DNA from: Ruminococcus sp.
GTDB taxonomy: Bacteria > Bacillota > Clostridia > Oscillospirales > Ruminococcaceae
Reading direction: 5' to 3'
NCBI RefSeq assembly: GCF_024692365.1
Contig: NZ_JAILMR010000114.1
Coordinates: 61,273 to 125,272 of the forward strand
DNA length: 64,000 bases
Part shown: positions 17,904-26,882 of the stretch, in pieces
Numbering within the stretch: position 1 is the stretch's first letter
Layout: each line of letters begins with the position of its first letter
Notes under the pieces: model-generated
Database searches by the model: none
Told to the model about the DNA's origin: nothing
Seen by the model: the letters and a program-made list of their open reading frames with translations, nothing else
Made by a program: the position numbers and the translations under genes

Positions 17904-19817
17904 TCAATTAACTCCTATCAGTGCTTTTTTCATAAACTCAACATCTATCGGAGTGATCTTGTTGTCCTTGTATATATCGCCCGCTTCCCTGTTGGGGAGA
18001 TAAACACTGCGATTTGCAATATACCTCTCGGCAAGCACGATATCGTTGATAGTAAGTTCGCCATCGGCGTCAACATCACCCTTGACATACTTGCGTTCAA
18101 TCTTTAATGTTCCTTCAAGAACCTCGCTCCACTTCTTGGCATCAAGATTATAAACCCAGACGCTTCCGTCAGTGCGGAGGAAGTATACAAATCCTTCATC
18201 CTGCTTAGTATCATATGAAGCACCTAACGCACATTCAACATTGGTCAGGCTGCACCAGTCACCAAGAAATTCCATATGCATGGTCTTGTTCTTGTCTATG
18301 AAATAATCAAACACAGCATCGTTTTCACTGATACCGCGGTACTGATACTCGTGCAGATAGAAATTGCCCACAGTTACCCCGAGGTTTTCTCCTTCGTTTG
18401 CGTAGTAAAAGTCGGTTATCGGTATCTCAACTTCAGTACCATCTTTTTGAGTGTACACAACACGTGAACCTTTAGCGTTAAGTCCCACAGATGCAACACC
18501 CTCAGCTATTACCGTTTTTGAAAGCGAACTTGAATAACTAATTTCGTAAAGTGTTCCTCCGCTTTCCACAACATAGCAGAGCGAACCAAGGGCGCAGGCG
18601 CTGACAGGTTCACCTATATATGTGCTGGCTGTATATGCGCTTATCCTGCCGTCAGCGATCAGTCTTTTGCTGTAATACTTTATATGTCCGTTCTTAGCAA
18701 TATAGAAAGGCTCACAGCCATCTATCCAGCCTTTTGAATCAGTCGCAACTGCCGCAGTTGTAAATCCGTCACCCTTTGAAACGAGGGTGTAGATACTGCC
18801 GTCCTCACCAAGGTAATAACCATCACGCATTGCCTTGACCTTGATATCAGTGATCTGCTCACCGTTGACAAGCAGTGTGCCGTCCTTTTTCAGAACCATA
18901 TCAGCATAGTTGTAGGACTTGTTGTAGGTACGCTCGTAGTAACGCTCGTAATCTGCTACATCAGTTTCAACGGCTTCAAAATCTCTGCCCTTGATGGTGT
19001 ACAGCGTTCCGTTAACGAGAGCAACAAGACCACTGCTGCCTCTTTCAATATTATAATTGTAGTAGGAGCTGTATCCAACTTCATAATTATCGATATAGGT
19101 ATTACTCAGCCCCGGGTCAAATGCCTCGGGTGAATTACGAACTACGATAGCGCCTGTGTAAATATCCTTTCCGTTCAAAGATACTGTGTACGTTGTTTTG
19201 CCTGCTGAATTTCCGTAGACCTTTTCATCAACATTCTTTGAAGATGCAGTGCCGTTAAGAAATACAGCCGTATCCGTATCAGCTATCGAAAGATCATAGT
19301 TCACAAAACCTTTTGGTTTATATTCGATCTGCGCAGCAGTACCTTCGGGAATTTCAAGGTCAGAAAACCGAACCACCCCTAACCGCTGTTCAGGTGTGAT
19401 CTGATCCATTTTATAAAACCAACAGTAATCAAGATCCAGATCTTTCATAAATGAGATATCAGTGATCGGCACTTCTCTCATGTCCAGTTGTCTGAGTAAA
19501 GGCAACGTTTTCAGCGGAGAAAAATCTGTGATAGCTCCATTGCTGACGGTCACATTTTCACAAGATGTCATTTTTGATACCCAGGACAGATCGGTTATAC
19601 CGTCCAGGTCAATATAAAGCTGATGTGCCTTTGCAAGTTCATCATCGGTAATAACCCCGTCGTAATTTTCATCATACAGAGATCTATGTTCCATAAGCTG
19701 TGCATAGACAGCATCATCAACATCTGCGGGCTTAGGTGAAGTCTCCGCAAATACTGTCATATTGCCGCACGAAAGCAGTGCAGCGACAGCAGTAACGATC
19801 GATATTTTTCTTTTCAT
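17904..19817 (-). CDS. Secreted dockerin protein with LRR-like and repeat regions, function unknown
   Basis: 637 residues with a signal peptide (~1-25, ending VFAE). The N-terminal ~130 residues contain an EF-hand-like loop (DENYDGVITDDE) and a leucine-rich-repeat-like stretch (ITDLSWVSKM, ITDFSPLKTL, ITDISFMKDL). A long middle part alternates short beta segments (GTLLVNGEQ, GSIYTLVSK, GTLYEISYS, GSVWVYNLD), which suggests a propeller-like or RCC1-like fold. The last ~60 residues are a dockerin: GDVDADGELTINDIVLAERYI and a degenerate second repeat GDIYKDNKITPIDVEFMKKAL. It would attach to a cohesin partner in a cellulosome-like complex. There is no catalytic motif. It precedes the sugar ABC importer on the same strand but has its own ribosome site, and a terminator lies between them. 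Confidence 0.75.
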   Translation of the reverse strand: MKRKISIVTAVAALLSCGNMTVFAETSPKPADVDDAVYAQLMEHRSLYDENYDGVITDDELAKAHQLYIDLDGITDLSWVSKMTSCENVTVSNGAITDFSPLKTLPLLRQLDMREVPITDISFMKDLDLDYCWFYKMDQITPEQRLGVVRFSDLEIPEGTAAQIEYKPKGFVNYDLSIADTDTAVFLNGTASSKNVDEKVYGNSAGKTTYTVSLNGKDIYTGAIVVRNSPEAFDPGLSNTYIDNYEVGYSSYYNYNIERGSSGLVALVNGTLYTIKGRDFEAVETDVADYERYYERTYNKSYNYADMVLKKDGTLLVNGEQITDIKVKAMRDGYYLGEDGSIYTLVSKGDGFTTAAVATDSKGWIDGCEPFYIAKNGHIKYYSKRLIADGRISAYTASTYIGEPVSACALGSLCYVVESGGTLYEISYSSSLSKTVIAEGVASVGLNAKGSRVVYTQKDGTEVEIPITDFYYANEGENLGVTVGNFYLHEYQYRGISENDAVFDYFIDKNKTMHMEFLGDWCSLTNVECALGASYDTKQDEGFVYFLRTDGSVWVYNLDAKKWSEVLEGTLKIERKYVKGDVDADGELTINDIVLAERYIANRSVYLPNREAGDIYKDNKITPIDVEFMKKALIGVN

Positions 19818-19969
19818 TGTTTGCTCCTCCGCTTGAATTTTTAATTTTCATCGTCCTAACTTTTCAGTTCAGATTATTAATCTTTTCATCGACCTGAACC
19901 GAAATATATTATATCATATTTTTATTAATAATACAATACCTTTAACATATTTTCGTGAAGCGACACAAC

Positions 19970-20009
19970 AAAAAAGACACCCCTGCCGCCAAAGCAACAG
20001 AAGTGTCTT
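19970..20009 (-). terminator. Terminator of the sugar ABC importer operon
   Basis: On the minus strand AAGACACTTCTG pairs with CAGGGGTGTCTT, followed by T6. It lies ~40 nt after the last permease gene. Confidence 0.75.
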
Positions 20010-20049
20010 GAATGATCTTTTTTATCACCCGAAAGTCTGGGTACGGATA

Positions 20050-20961
20050 TCAGCCCTTTACAGCGCCTGCGGTCAGACCGTCAACGATCTTGTTGGAGAA
20101 TGCGCAGTAAACTATGATAGTCGGGATGATAGCTATCATGATAGCCGCGAACATCTGTGAATAGTTCGTATTATAAGGTCCTACGAACTTCGACAGGGAT
20201 ACGGGCAGTGTCTTTTTAGTTTCATCGGAGATGAATACCATGGCAAGAAGAAGTTCGTTCCAGTTGCCTACGAAAGTCATCAGACCTGTTACAAAAAGAC
20301 CTGTTCTGCCGAGAGGGAGACATATCTTGAAGAATATCTGGAAGATATTCGCGCCTTCCATACAGGCACACTCGATAAGTTCATTAGGCATACTGGAGAA
20401 GAAGCCTTCCATAATGAATATGGTTATCGGGAGTGAGAATGTAAGATAAGGAAGGACAAGGCTTGTAAGGGAGTTTGTAAGGTGAAAACCCTCAATTCCC
20501 AGATTATTGTTCACAAACTGTGTGACCTTCGCAAATCTTGTAAACAGTGGGATAAGCACGCAGTGGATAGGTATCATCATACCTGTGAGGAAATAAGTCA
20601 TCGCAAGCTTGGAACCTTTCCAGTGCAGACGTGAAATACCGAATGCAGCCATCGAACCGATAAGCATACTGAGTACCAGTGAGATAACACAGACTATCAG
20701 CGAATTGAGAGATGCGGTACCAAGGTTACCTGCTGTCCACGCGAATGAATAATTATCGAATGTTATTTTCTCGGGAAGTGCAAAAGGAGCGGTAAATATC
20801 TCCTTATTTGTTTTGAACGAAACGTTGAACACCCACAGCAGAGGGAGCAGATAGGTTACTGCTATTATAGTCAGGAACACATATATCACTATCTGTACCG
20901 GTGTGATCTTTTTCTTGGAAGAAGGATCCAGTGCTGCAACTTCTTTTTTTGAAGAACTCAT
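20050..20961 (-). CDS. Carbohydrate ABC transporter permease (MalG-type)
   Basis: 303 residues with six predicted membrane helices, starting after a charged N-terminus (helix at ~25-47, IYVFLTIIAVTYLLPLLWVF). The permease 'EAA' loop that contacts the ATPase is visible as ECACMEGANIFQIFFKICLPL (~196-216), and the protein ends near GLTAGAVKG, as typical CUT1-family partners do. The start ATG is preceded by AGGAGG. It lies 14 nt downstream of the MalF-type permease gene. No ATPase gene is linked, so a shared MsmK-like ATPase elsewhere probably energises the importer. Its substrate is probably an oligosaccharide released by the neighbouring fibre-degrading enzymes. Confidence 0.92.
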   Translation of the reverse strand: MSSSKKEVAALDPSSKKKITPVQIVIYVFLTIIAVTYLLPLLWVFNVSFKTNKEIFTAPFALPEKITFDNYSFAWTAGNLGTASLNSLIVCVISLVLSMLIGSMAAFGISRLHWKGSKLAMTYFLTGMMIPIHCVLIPLFTRFAKVTQFVNNNLGIEGFHLTNSLTSLVLPYLTFSLPITIFIMEGFFSSMPNELIECACMEGANIFQIFFKICLPLGRTGLFVTGLMTFVGNWNELLLAMVFISDETKKTLPVSLSKFVGPYNTNYSQMFAAIMIAIIPTIIVYCAFSNKIVDGLTAGAVKG

Positions 20962-20975
20962 TTAGCTGTACCTCC

Positions 20976-21863
20976 TTACATTTCGTACTGCTCGGTCTTA
21001 ACGACCTTATTGATAAATAATGTAACTGCCAGACAGAGTATGAGCAGTACAACGCCTATGGCGCTTGCATAGCCGTACTTGCTATACTTGAAGCCCTGCT
21101 GATAGAGGTGAGTTGCAAGCACCTCTGTTTTGTGGTTGGGTCCGCCTTCGGTCATGTTGAAGATGAGGTCGAAGAATTTCAGCGAACCTATGGCATTCAG
21201 CGACATAGCAGTAGCTACCATGGGCTTTATAAGCGGAAGTGTGACATATCTGAATGTCATGGGCTTTGTACATCCGTCGATATAGCTTGCCTCCATAAGG
21301 GACTTGCTTATACCTGAGATCTGAGCCATGTAAAGCATCATTGACTGACCTACATACTGCCACAGAGCAACAAAAGCTATTACCCACATGGGAAGTATGA
21401 TAGTACCCTTTGTATCCATAAGCCAGAGCGGAGGTTCTTTAACGCCCATATCTTCAAGAAGACGGCTGATACCGAGACTCGGGCTGAATATGAACATCCA
21501 CAGCAGACCAAGTGCTGCCGAAGAAAGTACGCAGGGAAGATAGATAATGTTCTTGAACAGATTTCTTCCTTTCTCGATGTTTGTCAGCAGTGCTGCAAAG
21601 AAAAGACCTAAAGCAAGCTGAGAAACACAAGAGAAAACAAGGAAGAACATCGAGTTCTTTAAAGCGATCTTGAACGTCTTATCTGACAGTATCGCTTTGT
21701 AATTATCAAGCCCGATATATTTCGGGGGGGTAAGCACACTATATTCACAGAATGAATAGTATACCGACTGTACGATCGGTACAAAAAGCACCAGTGTGAA
21801 CAAAAGAAATGCAGGAAGCATGAAGAAAGCAATAGCCTTCTTGTTCCTAAGCATTTTGTCCAT
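20976..21863 (-). CDS. Carbohydrate ABC transporter permease (MalF-type)
   Basis: About 295 residues with six membrane helices (first at ~12-34, AIAFFMLPAFLLFTLVLFVP). The EAA loop reads EASYIDGCTKPMTFRYVTLPLI. The start is GTG 21866 or ATG 21863, with AAAGGAG 7-10 nt upstream. It is the second gene of the binding protein - permease - permease operon; a hairpin at 21905-21933 separates it from the binding-protein gene and probably keeps permease levels below those of the binding protein. Family: CUT1 oligosaccharide importers. Confidence 0.92.
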   Translation of the reverse strand: MDKMLRNKKAIAFFMLPAFLLFTLVLFVPIVQSVYYSFCEYSVLTPPKYIGLDNYKAILSDKTFKIALKNSMFFLVFSCVSQLALGLFFAALLTNIEKGRNLFKNIIYLPCVLSSAALGLLWMFIFSPSLGISRLLEDMGVKEPPLWLMDTKGTIILPMWVIAFVALWQYVGQSMMLYMAQISGISKSLMEASYIDGCTKPMTFRYVTLPLIKPMVATAMSLNAIGSLKFFDLIFNMTEGGPNHKTEVLATHLYQQGFKYSKYGYASAIGVVLLILCLAVTLFINKVVKTEQYEM

Positions 21864-21904
21864 CACGGATCAACTCCTTTCAGAATGGGGAAACATTAAA
21901 AACA

Positions 21905-21933
21905 ATATAGAGGCGTATTATGCGCCCCTATAT
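21905..21933 (-). terminator. Partial terminator / mRNA-processing hairpin inside the ABC operon
   Basis: ATATAGAGGCG pairs with CGCCCCTATAT in the gap between the binding-protein and permease genes. A weak U-tract (TTGTTTTTAA) follows on the minus strand. Differential expression of the binding protein is inferred. Confidence 0.5.
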
Positions 21934-21955
21934 CGTCTTTTTGATAGATCGAATT

Positions 21956-23254
21956 TTAACTTCTGCAGTTAGCAGCGTAGAAATCTTCCATATCCTTAGC
22001 GGCATCCTTAGGTGTTATTTCGCCGAGGAATACAGAAACCATTGTGTCATCGAAGTGAGAACCTGTCTCGGTAGTGGGCATCGACTCATTGTAGAAGCCG
22101 AATGTACCCTTTGCTCCGCCGAATACGTCCATAACGTAAGCAAGCTGTGCAGGAGCTTCGTCCTTATTGTAATCAACCTTTGTTACAGGGATCTTACCAC
22201 CCTTTTCAGCGGTGTACTTCTGAGCAGCATCATCAGTGAAGTACTTGATGAGTGCAGCAGCGCCTTCGGGGCAAGCAGTGCTGGAGCTCATGCAGAGTGA
22301 GTCGGACTTAGCGATAACTCTGTCAACGCCGGGGAACTGGAATACGCCGCACTTGGACTCGAAGTCGGGATTCTGACCATTGATCTGACCAATAGCCCAT
22401 GAACCCTGGATAAGGATAGCTGCGTCGCCGTTGTAGAAGTTAGCAGTAGCAACATCGTTGGTATCACCTGCTGCTGTCTTCTGGAAGTACTTGGACAGGT
22501 CGAGGAGCTTGTTGCAAGCGTTCTCGAGCTTACCATCTTCCCAAGAAGCAGTACCGTCTGCCAGAGCAGGAAGGTCAACGCCCTCAGCCTCACAGAGGTA
22601 ACCTGCTACCATTGAGAGACACCATGCAGTACCTGCGGAGATCGTTATAGGAGTATAGCCTGCGTCCTGAAGCTTTGCGCAAGTATCCAGCATCTCTTCC
22701 CATGTCTTAGGAACAGAAGCGCCTGCCTTCTCGAACATCTCGGTGTTGTAGAAGCAGCAAGCAGCTGCGGTGTTCAGCGGAACAGCATAGATCTTGCCAT
22801 CGTAGGTCTGCTGAGAGAATACTGCGTCACTTGTAAAGGTATCCTTCCAGCCGTCCTTTTCAAGATACTCATCAAGGGGAGCTGCTACTTTGGGCTTAAC
22901 ATAGTCAGTCAGCTGAGGACCGGGGCTTACGATGAATACATCAGGTGTCTCACCAGCAGCAACCTTAGCGTTGAGGTTGGTGTAGTACTCTTCGAGGTTA
23001 GTAGTTATAGGTGTTACGTGGTACTTACCCTTGTAATCCTCGTTGAATCTCTCGATAGTGTCCTTGTAACCCAGCGAGATAAGGTCCTCGGTAGCATTCA
23101 GGTCATCCCAGAACATCCAGGTGAGCTCTACTGAACCGTCCTCATTCTTCTTTGCCTTTTTGGAACCGCTGCCTTCTGTACCGCCGCAGCTTGCGAATGT
23201 AGCTGTGAGCATTGCTGCTGAAACCAGTGTAGCTAAGATTTTTCTCTTTTTCAT
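21956..23254 (-). CDS. Extracellular solute-binding lipoprotein of a sugar ABC importer
   Basis: 432 residues with a lipoprotein signal (MKKRKILATLVSAAMLTATFASC, lipidated Cys23) and a short Gly/Ser/Lys linker. The body is a family-1 carbohydrate-binding protein: LTWMFWDD, LNAKVAAGETPDVFIVSPG, YAVPLNTAA, ILIQGSWAIGQI, FTDDAAQKY. It has an unusually tidy Shine-Dalgarno (TAGGAGG) and its own promoter 130 bp upstream. As first gene of the importer operon it should capture oligosaccharides at the cell surface; the ligand cannot be determined from sequence. Confidence 0.93.
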   Translation of the reverse strand: MKKRKILATLVSAAMLTATFASCGGTEGSGSKKAKKNEDGSVELTWMFWDDLNATEDLISLGYKDTIERFNEDYKGKYHVTPITTNLEEYYTNLNAKVAAGETPDVFIVSPGPQLTDYVKPKVAAPLDEYLEKDGWKDTFTSDAVFSQQTYDGKIYAVPLNTAAACCFYNTEMFEKAGASVPKTWEEMLDTCAKLQDAGYTPITISAGTAWCLSMVAGYLCEAEGVDLPALADGTASWEDGKLENACNKLLDLSKYFQKTAAGDTNDVATANFYNGDAAILIQGSWAIGQINGQNPDFESKCGVFQFPGVDRVIAKSDSLCMSSSTACPEGAAALIKYFTDDAAQKYTAEKGGKIPVTKVDYNKDEAPAQLAYVMDVFGGAKGTFGFYNESMPTTETGSHFDDTMVSVFLGEITPKDAAKDMEDFYAANCRS

Positions 23255-23381
23255 TAGTATTACCTCCTAATCAGATACCAACGGCAGATCCTTCATATTT
23301 GGCATATCCTACAAAGATATATTCCGTTTGCCGCTTGGTAAATTATTGCCGTTACACCAAACCCTTTCGGTGTCTGTATAA

Positions 23382-23410
23382 ATCTTACCATAATTATATT
23401 AATTTGTCAA
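23382..23410 (-). promoter_or_regulatory. Promoter of the sugar ABC importer operon
   Basis: On the minus strand TTGACA (23410-23405), 17-bp spacer, TAAGAT (23387-23382). The 5' leader contains a small hairpin (ACACC/GGTGT at ~23355-23373). Confidence 0.7.
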
Positions 23411-23754
23411 TAAATATAAGCAAGAAGCACAAAAAATGATAAAGATTCTTACAATCTTAGAAAAATTAGCAATAAATGGTCAGGTGGCACATTAACGAAC
23501 CCACTGCAATGTGACAGCATATCGCCTTACTAAACTATACATAGCCCAATGACAATTGTGCATTATGTGCAGTGAATTTATATAAATCGAGGTAAAGCAT
23601 CTGAAATCATTAAAATCAAGCATCTTCACAGGCTGAAAATCGGTTATATCGCTTACCAATTATTGTAATTTTGTATGCTTTAAAACTGCTTTCTGTATTT
23701 TTGGGAAAGATATTATTATCCCGAAACAGATTTTTTCAGGCTGTTATAATGCAC
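23411..23754. other. Intergenic region without a gene
   Basis: About 340 bp of AT-rich sequence between the ABC promoter and the terminator of the next dockerin gene. GGGA.../...TCCC and similar short words occur, but I see no gene or convincing regulatory element. Confidence 0.45.
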
Positions 23755-23795
23755 AAAAGGCACTTTCGTCAAAGTCATGACAAAAGTGCCTTTGT
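23755..23795 (-). terminator. Terminator of the dockerin-protein gene
   Basis: AAAGGCACTTT pairs with AAAAGTGCCTTT around a 15-nt loop, downstream of the gene ending at 23833; the U-rich side is acceptable on both strands. Confidence 0.7.
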
Positions 23796-23832
23796 TATTC
23801 CTATTTAATGTGTCTTCGCTGTTATTTCAGCA

Positions 23833-25191
23833 TCAGCCGAGAAGCTTTTTGCCCTTGATGTGAGCGTAGATCTTGGTGATATCGGTTATGTTTACAACGC
23901 CGTCAAGGTTTACATCAGCACGTTTGAACTGGATATCGGTCAGTAACCTTTTACCCTTGATGTGGGCGGATATTTTTGTGATATCGGAGATATTTATCTT
24001 GCCGTCGCCGTTGACATCGCCGAGGGTATAATCTTCACCATAGGGATTTTCAACAGTTACTTCAACACTGCCGACCTCGGAAGCTTTCCAGTTGTTTCCT
24101 TCCTCGACCTTGTACCAAACTGTATACTTGCCAGAAGCTTTCACTGCGGGGATATCCTCGCTGAAATTCTCACCGTCAAGGCTGTAAGTCAGCTTGCCCA
24201 AAGATGTAGAACCTGCGTTAATCAGCTTTTGAACCTTACCATTATAGGTGAGTTTATTAGCTGTGGGTGCGGTCACCTCGGGAACAGCTTTGTCGATTGT
24301 AACAGTGATGCTGTTATAACCTATGCCGCCCTCAAACTCGCCGTTGCAGTCCCACATATAATACAGGGTGTATTCACCTGCATCGACAGCATAAAGAGGG
24401 GCGCACTCGGTATTGATAACGCCGTCCTGGGCAGTGCCTGCAACATAGGTATCAGACTCCTGTTCGCCGCGGGTGAAGTAGTAGGTGAAGTATCTCTGTT
24501 CTTCATCAGCAGTCGGTACAACACCGAAAGTTCCCTTGAAAGAAGAATCATCTATCAAAAGCTGATTTTCACCATTATAAACAAGACCTTCCTTTGCAAC
24601 AGGGTCAGCAATTGCATTGAAGCCTGTGCTGTCAGCAGCCTCAAATGTACCCCATTCCCATGAGAATGAATTTACATTAGTATTGCCCAGATAGTAAAAT
24701 TTTCTGTTACCGCCGAAGACGGTACGGCGTACAGTAACATTTATAAGTATAACAGGATAGATATAGGCAGAGCTGCTACCGGGTGTGTCGTCAATGCAAT
24801 CCACCGAACCGTTCTTTACAATAAGCGGACCGTTAGTGTTCTGCAGGTTGAGATAACCTGATACCCAATGTCCGTTAAGGTCGATAACGCCGTCACTGCG
24901 GGTAACGGTAATTGTTCCGTCGAAATCCGCTGTGAGTACCAGTGTGGGATTTGAGCCTGCTTCTGCGGCGTTGAATTCTTCAACAGTATGGAAGATGTTA
25001 GCGTCCTGAGCAGGTTCTTCGGACTCTTCTTTTTCGACCTCAGCAGTCTCTTCGATAGCGATCGGCTCTTCACTTTCAGCACTTGCGGATACTGTTAACA
25101 GTCCCTTTGCACCGAACTCGGCAGGTACAGTACCTGCTGCGATGGCTAGTGCGAGAAGTGCAGCTGCTGCCCTCTTGATTGTCTTTGTCAT
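23833..25191 (-). CDS. Secreted dockerin protein with Ig/MBG-like domain
   Basis: 452 residues. Signal peptide ~1-38 (cleavage near VSASAE) and an acidic linker (EEPIAIEETAEVEKEESEEP). A beta-rich region of unknown type follows (~65-200), with DLNGHWVSGYLNLQN and IVKNGSVDCID suggestive of a beta-helix/pectate-lyase-like turn pattern. Two Ig/YDG-MBG-like modules (~200-300, ~300-383, with KLTYNGKVQKLI and GKYTVWYKVEEGNNWKAS) come next. A C-terminal dockerin (~389-452) has two good repeats, GDVNGDGKINISDITKISAHI and ADVNLDGVVNITDITKIYAHI. No catalytic residues are identifiable. The signal peptide resembles that of the 39641 gene, and both genes share a leader with a terminator hairpin. Confidence 0.8.
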   Translation of the reverse strand: MTKTIKRAAAALLALAIAAGTVPAEFGAKGLLTVSASAESEEPIAIEETAEVEKEESEEPAQDANIFHTVEEFNAAEAGSNPTLVLTADFDGTITVTRSDGVIDLNGHWVSGYLNLQNTNGPLIVKNGSVDCIDDTPGSSSAYIYPVILINVTVRRTVFGGNRKFYYLGNTNVNSFSWEWGTFEAADSTGFNAIADPVAKEGLVYNGENQLLIDDSSFKGTFGVVPTADEEQRYFTYYFTRGEQESDTYVAGTAQDGVINTECAPLYAVDAGEYTLYYMWDCNGEFEGGIGYNSITVTIDKAVPEVTAPTANKLTYNGKVQKLINAGSTSLGKLTYSLDGENFSEDIPAVKASGKYTVWYKVEEGNNWKASEVGSVEVTVENPYGEDYTLGDVNGDGKINISDITKISAHIKGKRLLTDIQFKRADVNLDGVVNITDITKIYAHIKGKKLLG

Positions 25192-25226
25192 GTTTCTTTC
25201 CTCCTAAATAAATGTATTACAAAATA

Positions 25227-25270
25227 AAAAGCACGCCGCCGCAGTTCATGCCGCGGCAGTATGCTTTTTT
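25227..25270 (-). terminator. Terminator-like hairpin inside the 5' leader of the dockerin gene
   Basis: A GC-rich stem (GCACGCCGCCGCAG with CCGCGGCAGTATGC) is followed on the minus strand by TTTTTATTTT, about 35 nt before the start codon and ~120 nt after the promoter. A strong terminator between promoter and gene implies attenuation or antitermination control. Confidence 0.6.
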
Positions 25271-25388
25271 CGACTGATATAAGCGGGTGAAGACTTCCTG
25301 TCATTGAAGAAAAACACATTATTAGCAGGCACAGTCATCAACCCCTTTGAAAGATATTTCTTTAAATGATATATGTTATATGTTTTAC

Positions 25389-25417
25389 ATTATAACACAG
25401 AGTGTTAATGTTGTCAA
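25389..25417 (-). promoter_or_regulatory. Promoter of the dockerin gene 23833-25191
   Basis: Minus strand TTGACA (25417-25412), 17-bp spacer, TATAAT (25394-25389): a near-perfect housekeeping promoter that gives a ~190-nt leader. Confidence 0.8.
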
Positions 25418-25513
25418 TACTTTGCGTAAATATAATAACAAAATAATATTTATTTATGCGCGGCAACAAATGAGCGACCAGAACAAACTATGCCGCGAAA
25501 CAAAGCGCGCGGT

Positions 25514-25568
25514 CAAGCCTCGCGCTAGCAGGCTTGCGGAATGTTTGCACAGTCAACTTTGTTGACTG
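25514..25568. repeat. Twin-hairpin element
   Basis: CAAGCCT...AGGCTTG (25514-25536), then 13 nt, then CAGTCAAC-TTT-GTTGACTG (25550-25568). The architecture matches the pair of hairpins before the GH48 start codon. It abuts the inverted-repeat element that begins at 25578. Confidence 0.5.
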
Positions 25569-25577
25569 TTGGCAGAG

Positions 25578-26080
25578 CCCTCAATCACCAAGGCACGATA
25601 CCAAAATGTACGACAAACTAAAAGAGCGAACAAACTCATACCAAAAATGCGCGGGCAATACCAAACGATACGAGCGTGTACCAAAGTATACCACCGTACC
25701 ATTTGGTATGCGTGAATATTGCCCTCGCATGAAATCGGACAGCGAAGCGAATCCGATTTCTCGACCCGCAAGGGACGACCTTGTCCACCGAAGTCCATTT
25801 GATAAGAATGGTATATCCCAAGTACAGATGTTAAATCAGTGTTTGCATTTAATGGACGTACTGCGGAAATGTCGCCCCTCTCTTCGTTCAGGTTGAGTCA
25901 TCGGATTCGCTGTCGCTGTCCGATGACGGCGCGGGCTGTCGGTGCGCCCAACAAGTGTGTGTGGGTCGAAAGTTTCTTGCGCCATCGGATTTCTGTAACC
26001 GCCCGCTTTTTATGTTCGATTGTTCGTTTCGCTCTTATAGTTCGCTGTACATTTTAGTTTTGTGCCTTGGTGATTGAGGG
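25578..26080. repeat. Non-coding element with long terminal inverted repeats (MITE-like or structured RNA)
   Basis: A perfect 19-bp inverted repeat (CCCTCAATCACCAAGGCAC at 25578-25596; its complement at 26062-26080) continues inward with imperfect pairing for ~70 nt (both arms share AAAATGTAC, AACTA and AAGAGCGAA). Inside, two related palindromes occur: GAAATCGGA...TCCGATTTC (25731-25760) and GTCATCGGA...TCCGATGAC (25897-25927). The left half has several ACCA words and an internal stem, GGGCAAT with ATTGCCC. Base composition differs from the flanks, and there is no credible coding frame. Whether it is a non-autonomous mobile element or a structured RNA is open. Confidence 0.7.
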
Positions 26081-26103
26081 ACTCCACCCCTCAAACTCCT
26101 CGC

Positions 26104-26123
26104 AAGCTTTTCGCGAAAAGCTT
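26104..26123. repeat. 20-bp perfect palindrome
   Basis: AAGCTTTTCGCGAAAAGCTT reads identically on both strands and lies 24 bp outside the inverted-repeat element. It could form a small cruciform or RNA hairpin, or be part of the same repeated unit. Confidence 0.7.
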
Positions 26124-26170
26124 GACCAAAAGCTCATTTCCTTGGCATATCTCACAACTTTGTTCGGTAC

Positions 26171-26199
26171 TTTACAACCTGCATTCCATCGTGTATAAT
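26171..26199 (+). promoter_or_regulatory. Probable promoter of the sigma factor operon
   Basis: TTTACA (26171-26176), 17-bp spacer, TATAAT (26194-26199), about 160 bp before the start codon. Confidence 0.6.
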
Positions 26200-26357
26200 A
26201 TTAATCAGTGTTCAATTCGATTGACAAATTCTCACGCAACGATTTCATTCACAAAACGTTTACAAATTTTCCTGCAAAAAAGTTTTGCGTCATGTGATTT
26301 TTTAGATATTTACTTTGACTGTATATAGTGAAACGTTTCAACAAGCGAGGTTTTCAT

Positions 26358-26882
26358 ATGAATGATAATGAACTGCTGCAATTGCTCAAAAGTGATCCGC
26401 AGCAAGGGCTTGCACAGACTGTCTTGCAGTATAGTGCTTATGTACATAAGATCGCTTACTCTCGGCTATGTGATGTCTGCTCAAAAGAAGACATCGAAGA
26501 AGCTGTCAGCGATATCTTTCTTATGTTTTACAATATAGGTAAAAAGAACGGCTATGATATGCGGTCGGTGCGTGCGATGCTGATGGTCATCGCTAAACGT
26601 CACTGCATAAATGTTTTCCACCGACAGTGCAAACAAGAGGAAATGCTGGATTACGATGACCTTGAAAACACTGTCGCAGAAGACAACAGCGAAAATGCCG
26701 ATCTTATAGATGCCATAAAACAGCTGGGCGAACCTGATGAACAGATATTTATACGCAAATACTATCTCGGCGAGAAAAACAAAGACATCGCCAAAGACTT
26801 AGGGTTGAATATCAGCACGCTGAATATGAAGCTATCTCGCGGACTGAAAAAACTAAAGAAAATTTTAGAGGAGGGCGTGTAA
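26358..26882 (+). CDS. ECF-type RNA polymerase sigma factor
   Basis: About 174 residues from ATG 26358; the frame from 26328 adds ten residues without a ribosome site. Region 2 is visible as ASVHKIAYSRL-type sequence followed by EAVSDIFLMFYNIG and RAMLMVIAKRHCINVFHR. Region 4 is a sigma70-like HTH: EPDEQIFIRKYYLGEKNKDIAKDLGLNISTLNMKLSRGLKKLKKIL in discontinuous parts. It lacks extra C-terminal domains, as expected for an ECF factor. Its stop codon overlaps the start of the next gene (TAATG), which encodes a single-pass membrane protein. The pair therefore forms a sigma/anti-sigma or sigma/sensor unit. Target promoters are unknown. Confidence 0.9.
   Translation: MNDNELLQLLKSDPQQGLAQTVLQYSAYVHKIAYSRLCDVCSKEDIEEAVSDIFLMFYNIGKKNGYDMRSVRAMLMVIAKRHCINVFHRQCKQEEMLDYDDLENTVAEDNSENADLIDAIKQLGEPDEQIFIRKYYLGEKNKDIAKDLGLNISTLNMKLSRGLKKLKKILEEGV

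Noticed and set aside
25534..25896. Open frames through the inverted-repeat element (plus strand, ~120 codons; also minus-strand frames)
   Set aside because: They begin in the outer hairpins, have no ribosome site and read as random composition; the inverted-repeat structure explains the sequence better.
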